Positions 25,045 through 36,078 are shown, numbered from the stretch's first letter. The stretch: 64,000 nucleotides of DNA from Lishizhenia tianjinensis (GCF_900116425.1 NZ_FPAS01000003.1:343985-407984), one strand, 5' to 3'. Numbers and translations are program-made. The notes: a model not told the origin generated them from the sequence alone.

Positions 25045-28000
25045 ATGCTTGGAGGAATATTAAAAAAATTATTAGGTGATAAATCTGTGAAAGACAGAAA
25101 AGACTATCAACCTATTATAGATAAAACAAACGAGATTTTCGTTACCCTATCATCTATCAGCGATGACGAATTAAGAGCTAGAACCATATCTTTTCAGGAG
25201 CAAATTGCGAAGGCAACTGCTGAATTAGAAAACGAAGTAGCTGACTTAGACAAGAAAGCGAATGATCCTGCAACATCTGTGATTGAAAAAGAGAGCATCT
25301 TTGATAGAATAGACAACTTATCAGGAGAGATAGACAAGAAGATAGAGGAAGTTTTAAAAGATATTCTTCCAGACGCTTTTGCTACGATTAAGGAAACAGC
25401 AAGAAGATGGTCTGCCAACAAACAGTTAGTAGTTACGGCTACAGATTTGGACAGAGAGCTTTCACTAAAAAGTGATGGTATTACCATAGATGGAGACAAA
25501 GCAATTTGGGCCAACAAATGGACAGCTGCTGGATCTGAAGTAGAATGGAACATGGTACACTACGACGTACAGTTGATGGGTGGAGCTGTGTTGCACAACG
25601 GAAACATTTCTGAGATGCAAACCGGTGAAGGTAAAACCTTGGTAGCAACATTACCTGTTTACTTAAACGCCTTGGCTGGAAAAGGAGTTCACGTAGTAAC
25701 GGTGAATGACTACTTAGCAAAACGTGACTCTGAGTGGATGGGGCCGCTTTACCAATTCCACGGTTTAACGGTAGATTGTATAGACAAACATCAACCCAAC
25801 TCAGAAGCGCGTAAAAAAGCTTACCGTGCCAACATTACTTTTGGTACAAACAACGAGTTTGGTTTCGATTACTTAAGAGACAACATGGCAAGTGATTTAG
25901 GATCACTTGTACAAGGAAAGCACCACTACGCTATTATAGATGAGGTGGATAGTGTATTGATTGATGATGCACGTACGCCGTTGATTATTTCTGGTCCAAC
26001 ACCAAGAGGTGACCAACAAGAATTTGTGGCTTTAAAACCATTGGTAGAAAAAGTAGTAAGTGCTCAAAAAGCATTGATTACAAAAGTTTTTGCTGAAGCA
26101 AAGAAAGAATTGGCTGTAATTAACGCACCACTTGAAGACAAGAAAGCACAAAAGACAGCTTTAGAAGAAGGTGGTAAGAAATTATTAAGAGCTTACAGAG
26201 GTTTACCCAAGAACAAAGCATTGATCAAATTCTTATCTGAGCCAGGTGTGAAAGCGCACTTGCAAAAGACAGAGAACTTCTACATGGCAGAGCAAAACAA
26301 GCAAATGCCAATTATCGATAACGAATTATACTTCGTAATTGATGAGAAAAACAATACAATAGATTTAACGGATAAAGGAATTGACTTAATTTCTGGAAAT
26401 GATGATCCTAAATTCTATATTTTACCAGACATCGGTTCGGAGATTGCAGAATTAGAAAAAGCAGGGTTAACACCTGAAGAGTTAAGTGCGAAGAAAGATG
26501 AATTGATTAGAGATTACTCTATCAAATCTGAGCGTATCCACTCTATTAACCAATTGTTGAAAGCCTACACTTTATTTGAGAAAGAAGTAGAATACGTTAT
26601 TCAAGAAGGTAAAGTAAAGATTGTTGATGAGTCAACAGGTCGTATTATGGAAGGTAGACGTTACTCTGACGGATTGCACCAAGCCATAGAAGCGAAAGAA
26701 AATGTAAAAGTTGAGGCGGCTACACAAACTTACGCTACGGTTTCTTTACAGAACTACTTTAGAATGTACCACAAGTTATCGGGTATGACGGGTACAGCGG
26801 AAACGGAAGCGAAAGAATTCTGGGACATCTACGAATTGGATGTTGTAGTAATTCCAACCAACCGTCCGATAGCCAGAGAAGACAAAAACGATTTAGTATA
26901 CAAAACACAGCGTGAGAAATTCAATGCTGTTATTGAAGAGGTTCAACGCTTAACAGAACAAAACAGACCTGTATTGGTAGGTACCACTACGGTAGAGATT
27001 TCTGAATTGTTGAGTAGAATGCTTCAGATGAAAGGAATTCAGCACAATGTATTGAATGCCAAGCATCACCAAAGAGAATCTGAAATTGTAGCGGAAGCAG
27101 GTAGACCTAAAGCAGTTACGATTGCAACCAACATGGCCGGAAGGGGTACAGATATTAAACTTCAAGCGGGTGTTAAAGAAGCTGGAGGTTTAGCAATTAT
27201 CGGTACGGAACGTCATGATTCTAGACGTGTTGACAGACAGTTAAGAGGTCGTGCTGGACGTCAAGGAGATCCAGGTTCATCTCAATTCTTTGTTTCTTTA
27301 GAAGATGATTTGATGCGTAAATTCGGTTCTGAGCGTATTGCACGTTTGATGGACAGAATGGGATTAGAAGAAGGTGAAGTGATTACACACAACATGATTT
27401 CTAAGTCGATTGAAAGAGCGCAGAAAAAAGTTGAAGAGAACAACTTTGGTAACCGTAAGCACTTGTTAGAATATGATGATGTAATGAACGCGCAACGTAA
27501 GGCGATTTACAAGAAACGTAAAAACGCATTGTACGGAGACCGTTTAGATTTAGACATCGCCAACATGTTCTACGACATGGCTGAGACGATTTGTAACCAA
27601 TACAACGCACCAGGTTCTTTCAAAGATTTCGAATTAGACTTGATCCGTACCTTGGGTATTCAATCACCAGTTGATGAGAAAGCATTCGATTCTATGAAGA
27701 AGGATGATTTGATCAACGAGGTGTACGACAAAGCCCTTACAAAATACGAAGAGAAAAACGCGAAGTTGGCGCAGATGGTTATGCCAACGATAGAGAACTT
27801 ATACCAAGATCCGGCGAATCACGACAGACACATCAAAGTTCCATTTACAGATGGAAGACGTGGTATGGAAGTGAGTTCTACGATTAAGGAAGCAAAAGAA
27901 ACGAACTGTAAGTCTATCATCAAAAACTACGAAAAAGCGATTGTTTTAGGATTGATAGACAATGAGTGGAAAGAGCATTTGAGAGAAATGGACGACTTGA

Positions 28001-28410
28001 AAGTAGCTGTACGTCAAGCACAGTACGAGCAAAAAGATCCATTAGTAATTTACAAAATTGAATCGTTCAACTTGTTTAAGGCAATGATGAATAGATTGAA
28101 TGAGGAAACTACTGAATTCTTAGTAAAAGCGATTATTCCAGTTCAACAACAGGTTCAGAGCTCTAACCAAGGAGTTCAGGCAGAGAATCATTACGACAAA
28201 GCCAAAGCAATTGAAAGAGAAGCGAGCAACCAAACGGCTACAGCTCCTCAACAATTCCAAGGTAGTCAAGGTTACGACGAAGCAATGGCGAACTCAGCGA
28301 GACAAAGTGCTCCAAAACCACAACCTGCAGTAGCAGACAAGAAAATAGAGCGTAACGCTCCTTGTCCATGTGGAAGTGGTAAAAAATACAAGCAATGTCA
28401 CGGTAAATAA
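25045..28410 (+). CDS. secA: Preprotein translocase ATPase SecA
   Basis: At 1121 residues it is longer than E. coli SecA (about 900), as usual in Bacteroidetes because of insertions after the first nucleotide-binding domain begins (about residues 330-440). Visible motifs are QTGEGKTLVATLP from about residue 191 (Walker A), AIIDEVDSVLIDDARTPLII (Walker B), TNMAGRGTDIKL and DRQLRGRAGRQGDPGSSQF of the second motor domain. The C-terminal zinc-binding tail NAPCPCGSGKKYKQCHGK binds SecB/ribosomes. It drives export of unfolded proteins through SecYEG. The gene is followed by its own terminator, whose sequence is duplicated 2 kb downstream. Confidence 0.97.
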   Translation: MLGGILKKLLGDKSVKDRKDYQPIIDKTNEIFVTLSSISDDELRARTISFQEQIAKATAELENEVADLDKKANDPATSVIEKESIFDRIDNLSGEIDKKIEEVLKDILPDAFATIKETARRWSANKQLVVTATDLDRELSLKSDGITIDGDKAIWANKWTAAGSEVEWNMVHYDVQLMGGAVLHNGNISEMQTGEGKTLVATLPVYLNALAGKGVHVVTVNDYLAKRDSEWMGPLYQFHGLTVDCIDKHQPNSEARKKAYRANITFGTNNEFGFDYLRDNMASDLGSLVQGKHHYAIIDEVDSVLIDDARTPLIISGPTPRGDQQEFVALKPLVEKVVSAQKALITKVFAEAKKELAVINAPLEDKKAQKTALEEGGKKLLRAYRGLPKNKALIKFLSEPGVKAHLQKTENFYMAEQNKQMPIIDNELYFVIDEKNNTIDLTDKGIDLISGNDDPKFYILPDIGSEIAELEKAGLTPEELSAKKDELIRDYSIKSERIHSINQLLKAYTLFEKEVEYVIQEGKVKIVDESTGRIMEGRRYSDGLHQAIEAKENVKVEAATQTYATVSLQNYFRMYHKLSGMTGTAETEAKEFWDIYELDVVVIPTNRPIAREDKNDLVYKTQREKFNAVIEEVQRLTEQNRPVLVGTTTVEISELLSRMLQMKGIQHNVLNAKHHQRESEIVAEAGRPKAVTIATNMAGRGTDIKLQAGVKEAGGLAIIGTERHDSRRVDRQLRGRAGRQGDPGSSQFFVSLEDDLMRKFGSERIARLMDRMGLEEGEVITHNMISKSIERAQKKVEENNFGNRKHLLEYDDVMNAQRKAIYKKRKNALYGDRLDLDIANMFYDMAETICNQYNAPGSFKDFELDLIRTLGIQSPVDEKAFDSMKKDDLINEVYDKALTKYEEKNAKLAQMVMPTIENLYQDPANHDRHIKVPFTDGRRGMEVSSTIKEAKETNCKSIIKNYEKAIVLGLIDNEWKEHLREMDDLKVAVRQAQYEQKDPLVIYKIESFNLFKAMMNRLNEETTEFLVKAIIPVQQQVQSSNQGVQAENHYDKAKAIEREASNQTATAPQQFQGSQGYDEAMANSARQSAPKPQPAVADKKIERNAPCPCGSGKKYKQCHGK

Positions 28411-28610
28411 ACACCGTACAACATAAATTGAAAAAAGGCTATCCATTGGGTAGCCTTTTTTTATTTAAGGATTTAAAAATTTAAGGATTCATGTTTCGGT
28501 ACTTCGACTGTCGCTCAAAACAGCACTCCACTCGAGAACTTGTGGACGTTTGTTAGGATTTGAGGAATTTCAGTTAGAATGGGGTTAGAATTATTCTAGA
28601 TCCTCTAGGA
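28398..28610 (+). repeat. Direct repeat copy A: secA tail, terminator and downstream spacer
   Basis: From inside the last secA codons (TCACGGTAAATAAACACCGT) through the terminator, the sequence is repeated at 30379-30550. The first 70 bases are almost identical, and the later part (GGATTTGAGGAATTTCAG and TTAGAATTATTC) is diverged. Copy A has about 40 extra bases in the middle. The two copies bracket the lipoprotein gene pair. Confidence 0.85.
28434..28462 (+). terminator. secA terminator
   Basis: AAAGGCTATCC (28434-28444) pairs with GGGTAGCCTTT (28448-28458), followed by a T-run. Located 24 bases after the secA stop. Confidence 0.92.
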
Positions 28611-28860
28611 GTTTTCTTTTAGTATAAATTTTCTTTAATTTGGAGTAACTCAACCACTCAAAAGAATTATTTACATAACCCTTGATATTTATGTTTTTTT
28701 TTTTAGGTTTACTTCGATTGGAAAAGGCCTTAACCAACTCAAGGTATTTGTATTGATACCTTTTTTAAATCAATACCTAAATTAATTTCAAAAAAAGAAT
28801 AAATTAATCTGACACACTTTTTGGGATATTACCAAAGGTTCCCATCTTACTTTTCAAAAT
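28611..28860 (+). other. AT-rich spacer before the lipoprotein pair
   Basis: No reading frame, RNA gene or clear promoter is recognised. The sequence is very AT-rich, with a run of nine T near 28690 and two similar TTGATA/AATACC stretches near 28745-28780 (TTGTATTGATACCTTTTTTA and TCAATACC) that could form a hairpin. Confidence 0.4.
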
Positions 28861-29922
28861 ATGATATTCAAACTCATCATTCTACTCCTTTTGATTCAAA
28901 GTTGTTCGAGTACAACTCGTTCTGAACTTAAAAATCAATTAATCCATCTCCAAAAAACAAAAATCAAAACTATTAACTCCAAAGATTTAAACCTTTCTCT
29001 ATCTTATGCCATACAATACCCTAATTCGTCCAATATTTACTTGACAGGTGCTAGAACAGACAGCTTATTTGTATTCAAATTAAACCTTAATGATTTCGAG
29101 CTTGAAAAAGTTCTAGGCATACCTTCCAATTTTCATTTGGAAGCCTATGCTATTGATGAAAGTTCGTTAAACACCTATTTATTCACAGGGGATACATTGA
29201 TGGTATTTAACCAGAATTCGAGTTTACTTAGTAAGAATGCCTTTGGAACACTTCCTAAAGGGTACATTTCCAATTTAAACCCTGTTGGATTCAATCCTAT
29301 TATTGAAAACAACAACCTTTTTATTGAATACTTCCCCAACATCAAGAAAACATATAAAAGTCAATTGTTATACAGACAACCTCTTCAATTGAAAGTAGAC
29401 TTGAACACTTTAAAACATGACTTTTTGAAAATGACTTATCCCAAAGAATATCAATCTAAATGTTACGGTTTCAAATTTATTCCAGATCGAATCGTGAATA
29501 GTAAAGGTGAACATATCTTTACATTTCCGTATAACGACTCTGCATATATTTACGACAAACAAGGGAATCAAGTTGATACAAGGTATTTTGGTACAGAACA
29601 GAACAATAACTTTCCGTTTATACCATATGAAGAAATTCAGAACTTACAATCTGAGGTATTCAATCAATTTAACCAAGAAATATCTCACTATGCATTTACC
29701 CAAGCTCATACCTACTCCAATTTGCTCACAAGACATTTCATTACTAAGGAAAATTCTTCTAACCAAACACAGAATGAAATTGTGTTTTATAATTCAGATT
29801 GGGAATATTTAGGGAACATCAAAACAAAAAAAATACTTTGTTTATTCGACTCTGAAAAACATGGATTAGTTCAGCTCAAAATTCACAACGAAAACATTGA
29901 AATATATGATTATAAATTTTAA
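28861..29922 (+). CDS. Lipoprotein, beta-propeller-like, unknown function
   Basis: The 353-residue product starts with a short signal peptide and lipobox LLIQSC (Cys15), followed by SSTTRSELKNQ. The mature part has repeated strands of the type SSNIYLTGARTDSLFVFKLN, SLNTYLFTGDTLMVFNQNS and GEHIFTFPYNDSAYIYDKQG, suggestive of a beta-propeller such as the DUF4221 lipoproteins of Bacteroidetes, but I cannot confirm the family. It overlaps the next lipoprotein gene by 17 bases. Both sit inside the segment bracketed by the duplicated secA terminator, which suggests acquisition as a unit. Confidence 0.75.
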   Translation: MIFKLIILLLLIQSCSSTTRSELKNQLIHLQKTKIKTINSKDLNLSLSYAIQYPNSSNIYLTGARTDSLFVFKLNLNDFELEKVLGIPSNFHLEAYAIDESSLNTYLFTGDTLMVFNQNSSLLSKNAFGTLPKGYISNLNPVGFNPIIENNNLFIEYFPNIKKTYKSQLLYRQPLQLKVDLNTLKHDFLKMTYPKEYQSKCYGFKFIPDRIVNSKGEHIFTFPYNDSAYIYDKQGNQVDTRYFGTEQNNNFPFIPYEEIQNLQSEVFNQFNQEISHYAFTQAHTYSNLLTRHFITKENSSNQTQNEIVFYNSDWEYLGNIKTKKILCLFDSEKHGLVQLKIHNENIEIYDYKF

Positions 29923-30346
29923 AAACTACGGATTATATACTCTACTATATTTTCTTTTCACAATTACGTCATGCAGTTCAATTGAAAAAGACAATGTCAA
30001 TACTTACTCTAAGATTGAAATGTACACCAAAGAAAATTACAAAAACCGAGTTGAATCTTTTATATCTACATTTGAATATGCACCAAAATACGCACTGATA
30101 GATTATGGTAATTGTGCTCAATGTTCGCAAGGTTTTATCGACAACTTTTTCATGGTTTTACCTAAAAATGAAGAAATTAGAGTGATTTTTAACGACTCCT
30201 CTGTTTATTTCAAGTTTCATGAAGCTTTTCCAAAATTACTATGGGACTATTCAAAACTGGAAAACTGGAAAAAAAACAACATTGAAAGTTCGAAAATTCT
30301 GTATTACGAGCAATTGGAATCAGGTGGTCTTAGGTTATTAAACTGA
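29906..30346 (+). CDS. Lipoprotein with a CxxC motif, unknown function
   Basis: From the ATG at 29906 the product is 146 residues; a TTG nine bases earlier is less likely. After an unusually long N-region (MIINFKNYGLYTLLYFLFTI) comes the lipobox TSC with the lipidated Cys at about residue 23. The mature part contains LIDYGNCAQCSQGFIDNFF, a CxxC at the start of a helix as in thioredoxin-like or thiol-sensing proteins, then VRVIFND-like strands. A periplasmic redox or metal role is possible but unproven. It overlaps the preceding lipoprotein gene and ends the bracketed insertion. Confidence 0.7.
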   Translation: MIINFKNYGLYTLLYFLFTITSCSSIEKDNVNTYSKIEMYTKENYKNRVESFISTFEYAPKYALIDYGNCAQCSQGFIDNFFMVLPKNEEIRVIFNDSSVYFKFHEAFPKLLWDYSKLENWKKNNIESSKILYYEQLESGGLRLLN

Positions 30347-30378
30347 TAAAGAAATCTGGTTTTAGAGAGTTTTCTATT

Positions 30379-30550
30379 TCACAGTAAATAAACACCGTAC
30401 AACATAGATTAAAAAAAGGCTATCCATTGGGTAGCCTTTTTTTTATTTAAGGATTTAAGAACAGACTTGCGTCTGTGATTTAAAAATTTGATGGATTTGA
30501 GCAATTTCAGTTTGAGTGGTGGTAGAATTATTCGAGATCTCTAGAAATCT
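30379..30550 (+). repeat. Direct repeat copy B of the secA tail and terminator
   Basis: TCACAGTAAATAAACACCGT and the following hairpin repeat 28398-28610. Here the segment follows the second lipoprotein gene and cannot encode a secA end. Similarity continues past the terminator to about 30545 (GGATTTGAGCAATTTCAG, TAGAATTATTCGAGAT). Confidence 0.85.
30416..30445 (+). terminator. Duplicated secA-type terminator after the lipoprotein pair
   Basis: Identical stem to the secA terminator (AAAGGCTATCC / GGGTAGCCTTT) with a T-run, 70 bases after the stop at 30346. It now serves the lipoprotein operon. Confidence 0.9.
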
Positions 30551-30569
30551 AAGTGTCTAGCTTCTCATT

Positions 30570-31211
30570 TCAATTGAAGTAATACAGCAACTCAAACGAA
30601 ATATTTTCTAAAATAAGCGTATCGTTAACATCCATTTCATTTATTAATCTGCAGGAAGGAATATTCCCTTTTACTTTTTGTTTCACATGATATTCACTCT
30701 GTTCTTTTAAGAAAGATTCTGTGATATCCACATACGCATCCGTTTCTTGCGAAAAATTCTTTGTGGTGTAATTCTTCTGATCTTTCGAGTAGTTCACTAC
30801 TATTCCGGCGTTGTTATTCAACTGAAAAGGATGAGCTCCCACATAAGCTACTTCCTCCGTTGCTGCAACTACGTCGGCTTCATAAATCCCTTTGTCAACT
30901 GCGTAGTAAGCAAAAGCAATTTCTAGCAGCTCTTCATTGCTTTGGTTTCTATTCCTTACCAAACCTTTATTTTCATAGAAATAGTGATAATCCTGCTGGT
31001 TACCTCCCGTTACGATAATTACTTGACCAGATCCTCCGGTGTAGTTTACATTGTTTTCACCATCGTTCATGGAATAGTCCTTCCCCTCTTTCGTATAGGA
31101 AATTCTATCTTCAATTTCTTTTGGTTCTGGTGGTGTGTTGGGTACAGGAATTTCTTTTTTACATGCCGTTATAGATACGAGCACTACGAATGACAATAGT
31201 ATTTTTTTCAT
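30570..31211 (-). CDS. Lipoprotein of unknown function
   Basis: The 213-residue product has a signal peptide ending in the lipobox SITAC (Cys17), then a proline-rich spacer (KKEIPVPNTPPEPKEIED) and a domain rich in N, D, Y and T. Short tyrosine-rich stretches (QQDYHYFYENKG, NNNAGIVVNYSKDQKNY) suggest a beta-sandwich. I do not recognise the family. The gene is monocistronic, convergent with the lipoprotein pair and divergent from era. Confidence 0.7.
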   Translation of the reverse strand: MKKILLSFVVLVSITACKKEIPVPNTPPEPKEIEDRISYTKEGKDYSMNDGENNVNYTGGSGQVIIVTGGNQQDYHYFYENKGLVRNRNQSNEELLEIAFAYYAVDKGIYEADVVAATEEVAYVGAHPFQLNNNAGIVVNYSKDQKNYTTKNFSQETDAYVDITESFLKEQSEYHVKQKVKGNIPSCRLINEMDVNDTLILENISFELLYYFN

Positions 31212-31330
31212 TAGAATTGATTTAAGTGTGTTACGAAAATATAAAAACTACGCTTTGTTCCGCCCACAGCCTTGAATAATTAATGTTAAATGAATTAAAA
31301 TCCGTTTCTTTGTACTCGATTTTAGAGATT

Positions 31331-32206
31331 ATGGCACATAAAGCAGGTTTTGTTAATATAGTAGGGAGTCCAAACGTTGGTAAATCTACCTTGATGAACC
31401 GATTGGTTGGGGAAAAATTATCCATTGTAACTTCAAAGGCGCAAACTACGCGTCATAGAATTCACGGTATTGTAAATGAGGAGGATTATCAGATCATTTT
31501 TTCAGATACTCCGGGGGTTGTAAACTCTGCTTACAAGTTGCACGATGCCATGATGAGCTACGTGGAATCTTCTTTAAAAGATGCCGATGTTTTGTTATTC
31601 ATTACAGACATTTTTGAAGATGAAATGAACCACAAGGCGACACTAGACAGAATCAAAAGATTGAAATGTCCGGTACTTTGTTTGGTGAACAAAATTGACA
31701 TCAAAGATCAGGAGAAAGCGGCAGAACGTTTGGCGTACTGGCAAGAACAATTGCCAGAAGCTAGAGTTTTACCAATTTCTGCTTTGCATGGATTTAACGT
31801 AGATGCAGTTTGGGAAATCTTATTGGAATTGTTACCAGAAAACCCACCTTACTTTGATAAGGATGAGATCTCGGACAGACCGATGCGTTTCTTCGTTTCT
31901 GAAATCATAAGAGAAAAGATTTTCTTAAACACGAAAAAAGAAGTGCCTTACGCTTGTCAGGTAGAAATTACCGACTACAAAGACGAAGGACACATCGTAA
32001 AAATAAGAGCCGTAATCATAGTTGAACGCGACTCACAGAAAGGGATAATAATTGGTCAACAAGGCCGCATGCTGAAATACATAGGTATAGACGCACGAAA
32101 AGATTTAGAAGCATTCATTGGTAAAAAAGTATTCTTAGAAACTTTTGTTAAGGTGGACAAAGACTGGAGAGCTTCTGAAGGTAAATTAAAGAAATACGGA
32201 TACTAA
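31331..32206 (+). CDS. era: GTPase Era
   Basis: From the ATG at 31331 the protein is 291 residues, the normal Era length; the frame extends 48 bases upstream without family similarity. G1 is [15 protein letters not shown]3 DTPGVV, and G4 NKID. A C-terminal KH domain contains [13 protein letters not shown], which binds the 3' end of 16S rRNA. Era assists 30S subunit maturation. It is followed after one base by der, another ribosome-assembly GTPase, so the pair is cotranscribed. Confidence 0.96.
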   Translation: MAHKAGFVNIVGSPNVGKSTLMNRLVGEKLSIVTSKAQTTRHRIHGIVNEEDYQIIFSDTPGVVNSAYKLHDAMMSYVESSLKDADVLLFITDIFEDEMNHKATLDRIKRLKCPVLCLVNKIDIKDQEKAAERLAYWQEQLPEARVLPISALHGFNVDAVWEILLELLPENPPYFDKDEISDRPMRFFVSEIIREKIFLNTKKEVPYACQVEITDYKDEGHIVKIRAVIIVERDSQKGIIIGQQGRMLKYIGIDARKDLEAFIGKKVFLETFVKVDKDWRASEGKLKKYGY

Positions 32207-32207
32207 G

Positions 32208-33515
32208 ATGAGTAACATTATTGCGATAGTAGGGAGACCCAACGTTGGGAAATCTACACTTTTTAATCGACTAACTGAATCGCGCAAGGCGATCGTTAAA
32301 GAAGTTAGCGGTGTTACGCGAGATAGAATATATGGACGTGGAGAATGGTGTGGTGTTGATTTTTCTGTAATTGATACAGGAGGTTACGTACAAGGTTCTG
32401 ACGATATATTCGAAGATGAAATTGCCAAGCAAGTAAAGATAGCCATAGAAGAAGCTAACGTGATTATATTCATGGTAGATGTAATGACAGGAATTACAGA
32501 CTTGGATGATGCGGTAGTAAACATTTTACGTAAGACGAAAAAGAAAATCTTCATTGGCGCAAACAAAGTTGATAACACAGATAGAATTGGTCTTTCTTCA
32601 GAATTCTGGGGATTAGGTTTAGGTGATGTTTATGACTTATCTGCAGTGAATGGATCTGGAACCGGAGAATTGTTAGATGATATCATCAAAGAATTCGACC
32701 AAGAGGACGATACAGACCTAGAGGAAGGATTACCAAGAATTGCTTTTGTTGGAAGACCTAACGTAGGTAAATCATCTATGATCAATGCTTTGATTGGTGA
32801 AGACAGAAATATCGTTACTAATATTAGTGGTACAACACGTGATTCAATCAATACAAGATACAATGCCTACGGTTTTGACTTCGTAATTATTGATACAGCA
32901 GGTATCCGTAAAAAGGCGAAAGTTACTGAGGACATAGAATATTACTCTGTTTTGCGTTCAATTAGAACGATAGAGAATTCTGATGTTTGTGTATTTATGA
33001 TAGATGCTCAAGAAGGAATTCAAAAACAAGATTTGAACATTTTCTACATCTGTGAGAAAAACCACAAAGGAGTTGTAGTATTGGTAAACAAGTGGGATTT
33101 AATTGAAAAAGACCACACTACTACCAAGGCTTTTGAAGAAAAGATTAGAGAGCAGTTAGCGCCGTTTAACAATGTTCCTATCATCTTTACATCTGCCTTA
33201 ACAAAGCAGCGTATACACAAAGCGTTAGAAACAACGATGGAAGTATACGAAAACAGAATTAGAAAAATACCAACATCAGTATTGAATGATGTTATGCAAG
33301 AAGTGATGGAACACAATCCACCACCTTCGGTGAAGGGGAAATTTATTAAAATTAAGTTTGTGAGTCAGTTACCAACCCACGCCCCAGCCTTTGCTTTCTT
33401 CTGTAACTTACCCCAATACATTAGAGATGATTACAAGCGATTCTTAGAAAATAAATTAAGAGAGAACTTTGATTTTGAAGGAGTTCCGATTCGTATATTC
33501 TTCAGGAAGAAGTAG
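32208..33515 (+). CDS. der: Ribosome-assembly GTPase Der (EngA)
   Basis: The 435-residue protein has two tandem GTPase domains: [14 protein letters not shown] near the start (DTGGYV, NKVD) and [14 protein letters not shown] near residue 181 ([12 protein letters not shown]). A C-terminal KH-like domain ends IRIFFRKK. This double-GTPase layout is unique to Der, which acts in 50S assembly. It is one base after era and closed by a terminator at 33541-33568. Confidence 0.97.
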   Translation: MSNIIAIVGRPNVGKSTLFNRLTESRKAIVKEVSGVTRDRIYGRGEWCGVDFSVIDTGGYVQGSDDIFEDEIAKQVKIAIEEANVIIFMVDVMTGITDLDDAVVNILRKTKKKIFIGANKVDNTDRIGLSSEFWGLGLGDVYDLSAVNGSGTGELLDDIIKEFDQEDDTDLEEGLPRIAFVGRPNVGKSSMINALIGEDRNIVTNISGTTRDSINTRYNAYGFDFVIIDTAGIRKKAKVTEDIEYYSVLRSIRTIENSDVCVFMIDAQEGIQKQDLNIFYICEKNHKGVVVLVNKWDLIEKDHTTTKAFEEKIREQLAPFNNVPIIFTSALTKQRIHKALETTMEVYENRIRKIPTSVLNDVMQEVMEHNPPPSVKGKFIKIKFVSQLPTHAPAFAFFCNLPQYIRDDYKRFLENKLRENFDFEGVPIRIFFRKK

Positions 33516-33540
33516 ATGGATATTTAGAAAGATAGAGGAA

Positions 33541-33568
33541 GGAAGCTGGGAGGCTTCCTTTTTTTTGG
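33541..33568 (+). terminator. Terminator after der
   Basis: GGAAGC (33541-33546) pairs with GCTTCC (33553-33558), followed by T-rich sequence, 26 bases after the der stop. It lies 20 bases outside the left inverted repeat of the adjacent insertion element. Confidence 0.85.
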
Positions 33569-33586
33569 TCTCAAGTAATAAAAAAT

Positions 33587-34426
33587 CTAAGTAGGTCGAT
33601 AATTTCCCAATTCACACTTCTTAAAAAACAACTCGTATTTAGGGATTTGATATTTTCGGTGATTGTATTTAAAAGTAAACTCATCTAAATATACCTGTAA
33701 ATGTAAAAGACTTACACCGTGATGAATCCCTTCTATGATCCTATTTACATTGTGCTGTAAGATTTTATCCATCCTCTCATTTAAGACACAAGTAGTGTTG
33801 CTAATGTTATTTTCACAAGCAATTGGGCAGATTTCAGTAGCTTTATATAATTTGGGAAAGGAATTATTGAATGGTTTATCAAGTAACTTGTTTTTTATTT
33901 CAATACATTTCATCAATGATAATTTAAACCTCAACAATTTCACCTTGTTTTGAGAGCTAAAGTACAACCTTGAATTCTTTGGTAATGCATGTAATTTACC
34001 ATCCTTAATCTTCAACTCATCCATGGCTGGTAATTTCTTACATAAACTAAATACTAGACGGTCATTAATTTTACTGATTTCATAACGTATTTTCATGGAC
34101 ATATAGTACACCTTTTTATAGTGTTTACATCCCAACTTACGCTGGAGTTCCTTGTTTGACATAGGTTTCTTTGCATCAAGAATAAAATAAATGGCATACA
34201 ACCATTCCTTATATGTTGCTTTAGAATTCTTCATAAAAGTCAACATCTTCACGGTCGTTTTACTTCTACAATCCAAGCATCTCCAGTATTTATGCTTATC
34301 CTTCCAGGTTATCTTTTCACTTTTACAATGGTGGCATTTTGGTCGTTTTTGATCTATTTCTTTTTTAAAATAATCAAAGCACTCCTCCTCGGTAGAAAAT
34401 CGTTTTACGAATTCATATTCTGACAT
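33587..34426 (-). CDS. IS1595-family-like transposase, divergent catalytic core
   Basis: From the ATG at 34424-34426 the product is 279 residues (MSEYEFVKRF). The N-terminus has a zinc ribbon (CHHC...CLDC at about residues 39-60) and a helical part (TYKEWLYAIYFILDAKKPMS, NKELQRKLGC) typical of IS1595/ISXO2-like transposases. The C-terminal GVSLLHLQVYLDEFTFKYNH is also diagnostic. Between them the usual VDETYVGG, D and GIExFW catalytic landmarks are not readily seen and the core is shortened, so activity is doubtful. The last residues (GNYRPT) are encoded inside the left inverted repeat, and the stop extends one base past it. Confidence 0.78.
   Translation of the reverse strand: MSEYEFVKRFSTEEECFDYFKKEIDQKRPKCHHCKSEKITWKDKHKYWRCLDCRSKTTVKMLTFMKNSKATYKEWLYAIYFILDAKKPMSNKELQRKLGCKHYKKVYYMSMKIRYEISKINDRLVFSLCKKLPAMDELKIKDGKLHALPKNSRLYFSSQNKVKLLRFKLSLMKCIEIKNKLLDKPFNNSFPKLYKATEICPIACENNISNTTCVLNERMDKILQHNVNRIIEGIHHGVSLLHLQVYLDEFTFKYNHRKYQIPKYELFFKKCELGNYRPT
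33588..33610 (+). repeat. Left terminal inverted repeat of the IS1595-like element
   Basis: Begins TAAGTAGGTCGATAATTTCC. It also encodes the C-terminus of the transposase on the minus strand. Confidence 0.8.
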
Positions 34427-34487
34427 GATAGTTAAGGTTAATGGTTGATTCACTAAAAGTTAAGAAAATCCATTCAAAAAATAAAAT

Positions 34488-34510
34488 TTTGGAAACTAAC
34501 GACCTACTTA
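34488..34510 (-). repeat. Right terminal inverted repeat of the IS1595-like element
   Basis: Read on the minus strand it begins TAAGTAGGTCGTTAGTTTCC, matching the left end at 20 of 23 positions. Confidence 0.8.
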
Positions 34511-34608
34511 ACAACTTTTCTTTCAAGCTCCTAATCCCCCTCCTCCCCCCTCCATTATTTTAATCCTACCCCCCTTTTTCTGTAACTTTTCTAACCTCCA
34601 GAATTTAA

Positions 34609-36003
<1,395 letters not shown>

Positions 36004-36023
36004 TCCAAAACAAAATATATCAA

Positions 36024-36055
36024 AAAAGCCGATTCCAATGGAGTCGGCTTTTTTG
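36024..36055 (+). terminator. Terminator after gdhA
   Basis: AAAAGCCGATTCC (36024-36036) pairs with GGAGTCGGCTTTT (36040-36052, one G-T wobble), followed by T-rich sequence. Confidence 0.9.
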
Positions 36056-36078
36056 TTTTAAAGATGTTTAGAAGGTTA

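Larger units (their letters stand above)
33588..34510 (-). mobile_element. IS1595-like insertion sequence, 923 bp
   Basis: The transposase gene is enclosed by imperfect 23-base terminal inverted repeats matching at 20 of 23 positions (33588-33610 and 34488-34510; both ends read inward TAAGTAGGTCG...TTTCC). No target-site duplication is visible in the flanks (AAAAAATC on the left, ACAACTTT on the right), so the insertion is old or the ends have drifted. It sits in the gap between der and gdhA and disrupts no gene. Confidence 0.8.

Noticed and set aside
33579..34518. Target-site duplication around the IS1595-like element
   Set aside because: Eight-base flanks (AAAAAATC and ACAACTTT) do not match; no duplication can be supported.
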